Source: Spirochaetaceae bacterium
GTDB lineage: Bacteria; Spirochaetota; Spirochaetia; Treponematales; Breznakiellaceae
Reading direction: 5' to 3'
Assembly (NCBI GenBank): GCA_031267955.1
Contig: JAIRYB010000199.1
Span: 1 to 6,768 of the forward strand
Length of the DNA: 6,768 nucleotides
The translations under genes were made by a program, and so were the position numbers. Of the stretch, positions 4,713 through 6,768 are shown piece by piece (positions within the stretch are counted from its first letter, which is position 1; each line of letters starts with the position of its first letter). Below the pieces are notes generated by a model. That model saw only the letters and a program-made list of their open reading frames with translations. It was not told where the DNA came from and made no database searches.

Positions 4713-6131
4713 ATGACTGTTCTGGTTGTCGGATCGGGGGGGAGGGAACACGCTATCGCGTGGAAGCTGTCCCAGGAAAAAAATATTGAGAAGGTCTTTG
4801 TAGCGCCGGGAAACGGCGGGACCGCCGGTGAATCGAAGTGCGAGAATGTGCCCCTGCCCGGCGATGCCGCCGGCGGGGAAGCCCGGCGTTTTCTTGCGGA
4901 TTTTGCCCGGAAAGTAAAAGCCGGCCTTACAATTGTCGGCCCCGAAGCGCCGCTTGCCTGCGGCATTGTGGATCTTTTCCGGAAAGAAGGGCTTGAGGTT
5001 ATCGGCCCGGATAAGGCGGCTGCCCGGCTTGAAACGAGCAAGAGCTACGCCAAGTCTTTTATGGAGCAATACGGGGTCAGGACCGGCCGTTACCGTCTCT
5101 TTACCGAATATGAACGCGCCCTGCATTATGCTAAACAGCATTTCAAGGTTTCTTCCCATGACGCTGAAACGCATGACGCGCCGGCAAAAAACGCGTCCGA
5201 AATTATTCCCCCGCTGGTTGTAAAAGCGGACGGGCTCGCGGCGGGCAAAGGCGTAACGGTAGCGGTTTCGCCGGAAGAGGCTGTTGGGGCGCTTTCCTCT
5301 TTTATGAAGGAAGGGTCCCTGGGAGAAGCGGGAAAAACCGTCTTGCTTGAGGAATATGTCGGCGGCCGGGAAGTCTCGGTTCTGGCGGCGGTGAGCGTGA
5401 GTCCCGGCAAGCCGGGGGTGATTCTCCCCTTCCTGTCCGCCCGCGACCATAAACGCCGGTTTGACGGCGGGAAAGGGCCGAACACCGGCGGTATGGGGGC
5501 CATCGCGCCGGTACCGGATTTTTCCCTTTCCCTGGAACAGGATTTTAACGCCCGAATCCTCCGGCCTACCCTTAAAGGCATGGAGCAGGAGGGGATGGAT
5601 TACCGGGGTTTTATTTTTTTTGGCCTGATGATAAGGAACGACCGCTGTTTCCTGCTTGAATACAATGTACGGCTGGGGGACCCGGAGACCCAGGCGGTGC
5701 TTCCCCTTATGGAATCGAATCTGGGCGATCTGTGCCTCGCGATGCTGGAAAACCGGCTGGGCGATTTTCAGCCGGCCTGGAAAGACGGGGCCGTATGCGC
5801 GCCTGTGGCGGTGGCCGGCGAGCTTCCGGGTTTTGCGGGATACCCCGGCGCGTACCGCAAAGGCGATCCCATTAAGGTGGATTGGGAGAAGCTTGCCGGG
5901 ACCGGGGGCATCCTTTTTGCCGCCGGCGCGGCAAACGCCCCGGACGCGGCGCGTGATCCGGCGGATGCCGGCATGGCCGACGGCAGGGCGGCGCTGGTTA
6001 CTTCCGGCGGCAGGGTCCTTGCCGTGTCCGCCTGGGGCGCCGATGCCGCCGAGGCCCGCGAGCGGGCCTACAAGGGGCTTTCAGCCGTCAGTTTTGAAGG
6101 CATGGCCTACCGTGCCGATATAGGCGTATAA
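4713..6131 (+). CDS. purD: Phosphoribosylamine--glycine ligase (GAR synthetase)
   Basis: PurD joins glycine to 5-phosphoribosylamine using ATP, the second step of purine synthesis. The 472-residue protein follows the family order: N-terminal domain starting VLVVGSGGREHAIAWKLS (3-20), VAPGNGGTA (30-38) and IVGPEAPLA (74-82); ATP-grasp region with VVKADGLAAGKGVTV (169-183), LLEEYVGGREVS (211-222), the DHKR loop (245-248) and GPNTGGMGA (255-263); metal-binding E316 and N318 in EYNVRLGDPETQ (316-327); then the C-terminal domain with YPGAY (377-381) and TSGGRVLAVSAWG (430-442). It is about 40 residues longer than E. coli PurD (429). The extra length lies mainly in a polar stretch at about 145-166 (SSHDAETHDAPAKNASE) and an Ala-rich stretch at about 406-425. 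All core motifs look intact, so the enzyme should be active. It lies 7 nt after proC and may also have its own promoter inside proC. Confidence 0.96.
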   Translation: MTVLVVGSGGREHAIAWKLSQEKNIEKVFVAPGNGGTAGESKCENVPLPGDAAGGEARRFLADFARKVKAGLTIVGPEAPLACGIVDLFRKEGLEVIGPDKAAARLETSKSYAKSFMEQYGVRTGRYRLFTEYERALHYAKQHFKVSSHDAETHDAPAKNASEIIPPLVVKADGLAAGKGVTVAVSPEEAVGALSSFMKEGSLGEAGKTVLLEEYVGGREVSVLAAVSVSPGKPGVILPFLSARDHKRRFDGGKGPNTGGMGAIAPVPDFSLSLEQDFNARILRPTLKGMEQEGMDYRGFIFFGLMIRNDRCFLLEYNVRLGDPETQAVLPLMESNLGDLCLAMLENRLGDFQPAWKDGAVCAPVAVAGELPGFAGYPGAYRKGDPIKVDWEKLAGTGGILFAAGAANAPDAARDPADAGMADGRAALVTSGGRVLAVSAWGADAAEARERAYKGLSAVSFEGMAYRADIGV

Positions 6132-6178
6132 AAAGCGCCGGATGGGCTCGTAGAGGCCCGGCAATCTTTCGTAAAAAG

Positions 6179-6183
6179 AGGAG
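6179..6183 (+). promoter_or_regulatory. Ribosome binding site of the pRiA4b ORF-3-like gene (AGGAG)
   Basis: AGGAG lies 7 nt before the ATG at 6191. The 59-nt gap after purD also holds an imperfect GC-rich stem (GGGCTC-GTA-GAGGCCC, 6143-6158, with a bulged base). It is not followed by a convincing U-run, so read-through from purD is possible. Confidence 0.7.
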
Positions 6184-6190
6184 CAGAGTT

Positions 6191-6768
6191 ATGGACAGCA
6201 AAACACCCCCCGAACAACCCCGGCAGATCTATGTACTGCGGGCAAGCATCGCGGAGATCAGGCCGCAGATATGGCGGAAGCTGAGCGTTCCCGGAGGCTG
6301 TACTCTGGGAGATCTTCACTGGATTCTCCAGGCTGCTTTTGGGTGGGATAACGACCACATGCATTCCTTTACCGTCAATTCGGAAGAATATGGAATGACA
6401 GGATCGGATTTTGGCTCTGGCGATGACTATGATGTAACCGACGAAGATGATGTCTGCCTTGACGATCTGGAATTGCAGCCAAAGCAGAAATTCACCTACC
6501 TCTACGATTTCGGGGATTCCTGGAAGCATGATATCTCGGTGTCCCAGATCGTCCCCGGCGGCCTTGAAGACAAGGGTACAGAACGGCCCCGCTGCCTTGG
6601 AGGGCAACGGGCAGGCCCGCTGGAAGATTCCGGGGGCCCTTGGGGGTATATGGATATGATTGAAATATTAAAAGACCCGAGCCACGAAAGATATGAAGAA
6701 TTCCATGAGTGGGCGGGGGATCGTGATCCTGAATATTTCGATCCGGAACAAGTAAACGCCCGCCTGGA
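6191..6768 (+). CDS. Plasmid pRiA4b ORF-3-like protein (3' end outside window)
   Basis: The frame starts at ATG 6191 behind a good ribosome binding site and is open to the window edge, giving 192 residues without a stop. The N-terminal part IYVLRASIAEIRPQIWRKLS (13-32), then LGDLHWILQAAFGWDNDHMHSF (39-60), matches the start of the pRiA4b ORF-3 family (the family of IS1096 TnpR-like proteins). The centre carries an acidic run (DDYDVTDEDD, 78-87). The family core follows: FTYLYDFGDSWKHDISV (101-117), PRCLGGQRAGPLEDSGGPWG (133-152) and a C-terminal helix region ending in DPEYFDP. No signal peptide or membrane segment is seen, so it should be cytoplasmic. Related proteins are often close to this length, so little is probably missing. 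The molecular function of the family is not established. No transposase, resolvase or repeat accompanies it here, so the old IS1096 link does not make this a mobile element. Confidence 0.9.
   Translation, partial: MDSKTPPEQPRQIYVLRASIAEIRPQIWRKLSVPGGCTLGDLHWILQAAFGWDNDHMHSFTVNSEEYGMTGSDFGSGDDYDVTDEDDVCLDDLELQPKQKFTYLYDFGDSWKHDISVSQIVPGGLEDKGTERPRCLGGQRAGPLEDSGGPWGYMDMIEILKDPSHERYEEFHEWAGDRDPEYFDPEQVNARL

Noticed and set aside
4575..5450. 291-codon open frame on the - strand across the proC-purD junction
   Set aside because: It overlaps conserved coding sequence of both genes, and its product is Arg/Gly/Phe-rich without known motifs.
6143..6158. GC-rich stem between purD and the pRiA4b ORF-3-like gene as a terminator
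   Set aside because: The stem contains a bulge and is followed by CGGCAATCTTTCG rather than a U-run, so I do not call it a terminator.
6191..6768. Mobile element suggested by the IS1096 TnpR-like family name
   Set aside because: No transposase, terminal inverted repeats or target duplication is visible, and family members are common as ordinary chromosomal genes.

Overview
The window reads as chromosomal housekeeping DNA from a spirochaete, most likely a Treponema-like organism of the termite-gut type. The main clue is the chemoreceptor, whose signalling tip (MKNIASQTNLLSMNAAIEAA followed by HAGEAGKGFAVVADEIRKLAE) and the segment leading into it look like treponemal receptors. The G+C content, judged by eye, is in the mid-50s percent, which is high for the genus, so the assignment is tentative. 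All six genes lie on the + strand. I see no mobile elements, CRISPR arrays, tRNAs or rRNAs.

Layout. (1) Positions 1-422 are the 3' end of a membrane subunit of a sodium-pumping decarboxylase (OadB/GcdB/MmdB family). (2) Positions 423-682 are a 260-bp non-coding interval with a terminator-type hairpin, several smaller inverted repeats and a perfect 26-bp palindrome just before proB. (3) Positions 683-1471 are proB, a short glutamate 5-kinase without a PUA domain. (4) Positions 1472-1629 are an intergenic region with a candidate promoter. (5) Positions 1630-3819 are a methyl-accepting chemotaxis protein with a periplasmic dCache-like sensor. (6) Positions 3872-4705 are proC, pyrroline-5-carboxylate reductase. 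(7) Positions 4713-6131 are purD, glycinamide ribonucleotide synthetase, 7 nt after proC. (8) From 6191 to beyond the right edge runs a pRiA4b ORF-3-like protein.

Functionally, ProB and ProC catalyse the first and last steps of proline synthesis from glutamate; proA, the middle step, is not in the window. PurD performs the second step of purine synthesis. The chemoreceptor splits the two proline genes and probably has its own promoter.

There is no clearly new multi-gene system here. The points worth a second look are regulatory: the palindrome before proB; a terminator-like hairpin whose U-tract polarity fits the opposite strand; a strong Shine-Dalgarno sequence separated from the proC start codon by a stem-loop that ends exactly at the ATG; and a near-consensus sigma-70 promoter inside the 3' end of proC that would give purD its own transcript.
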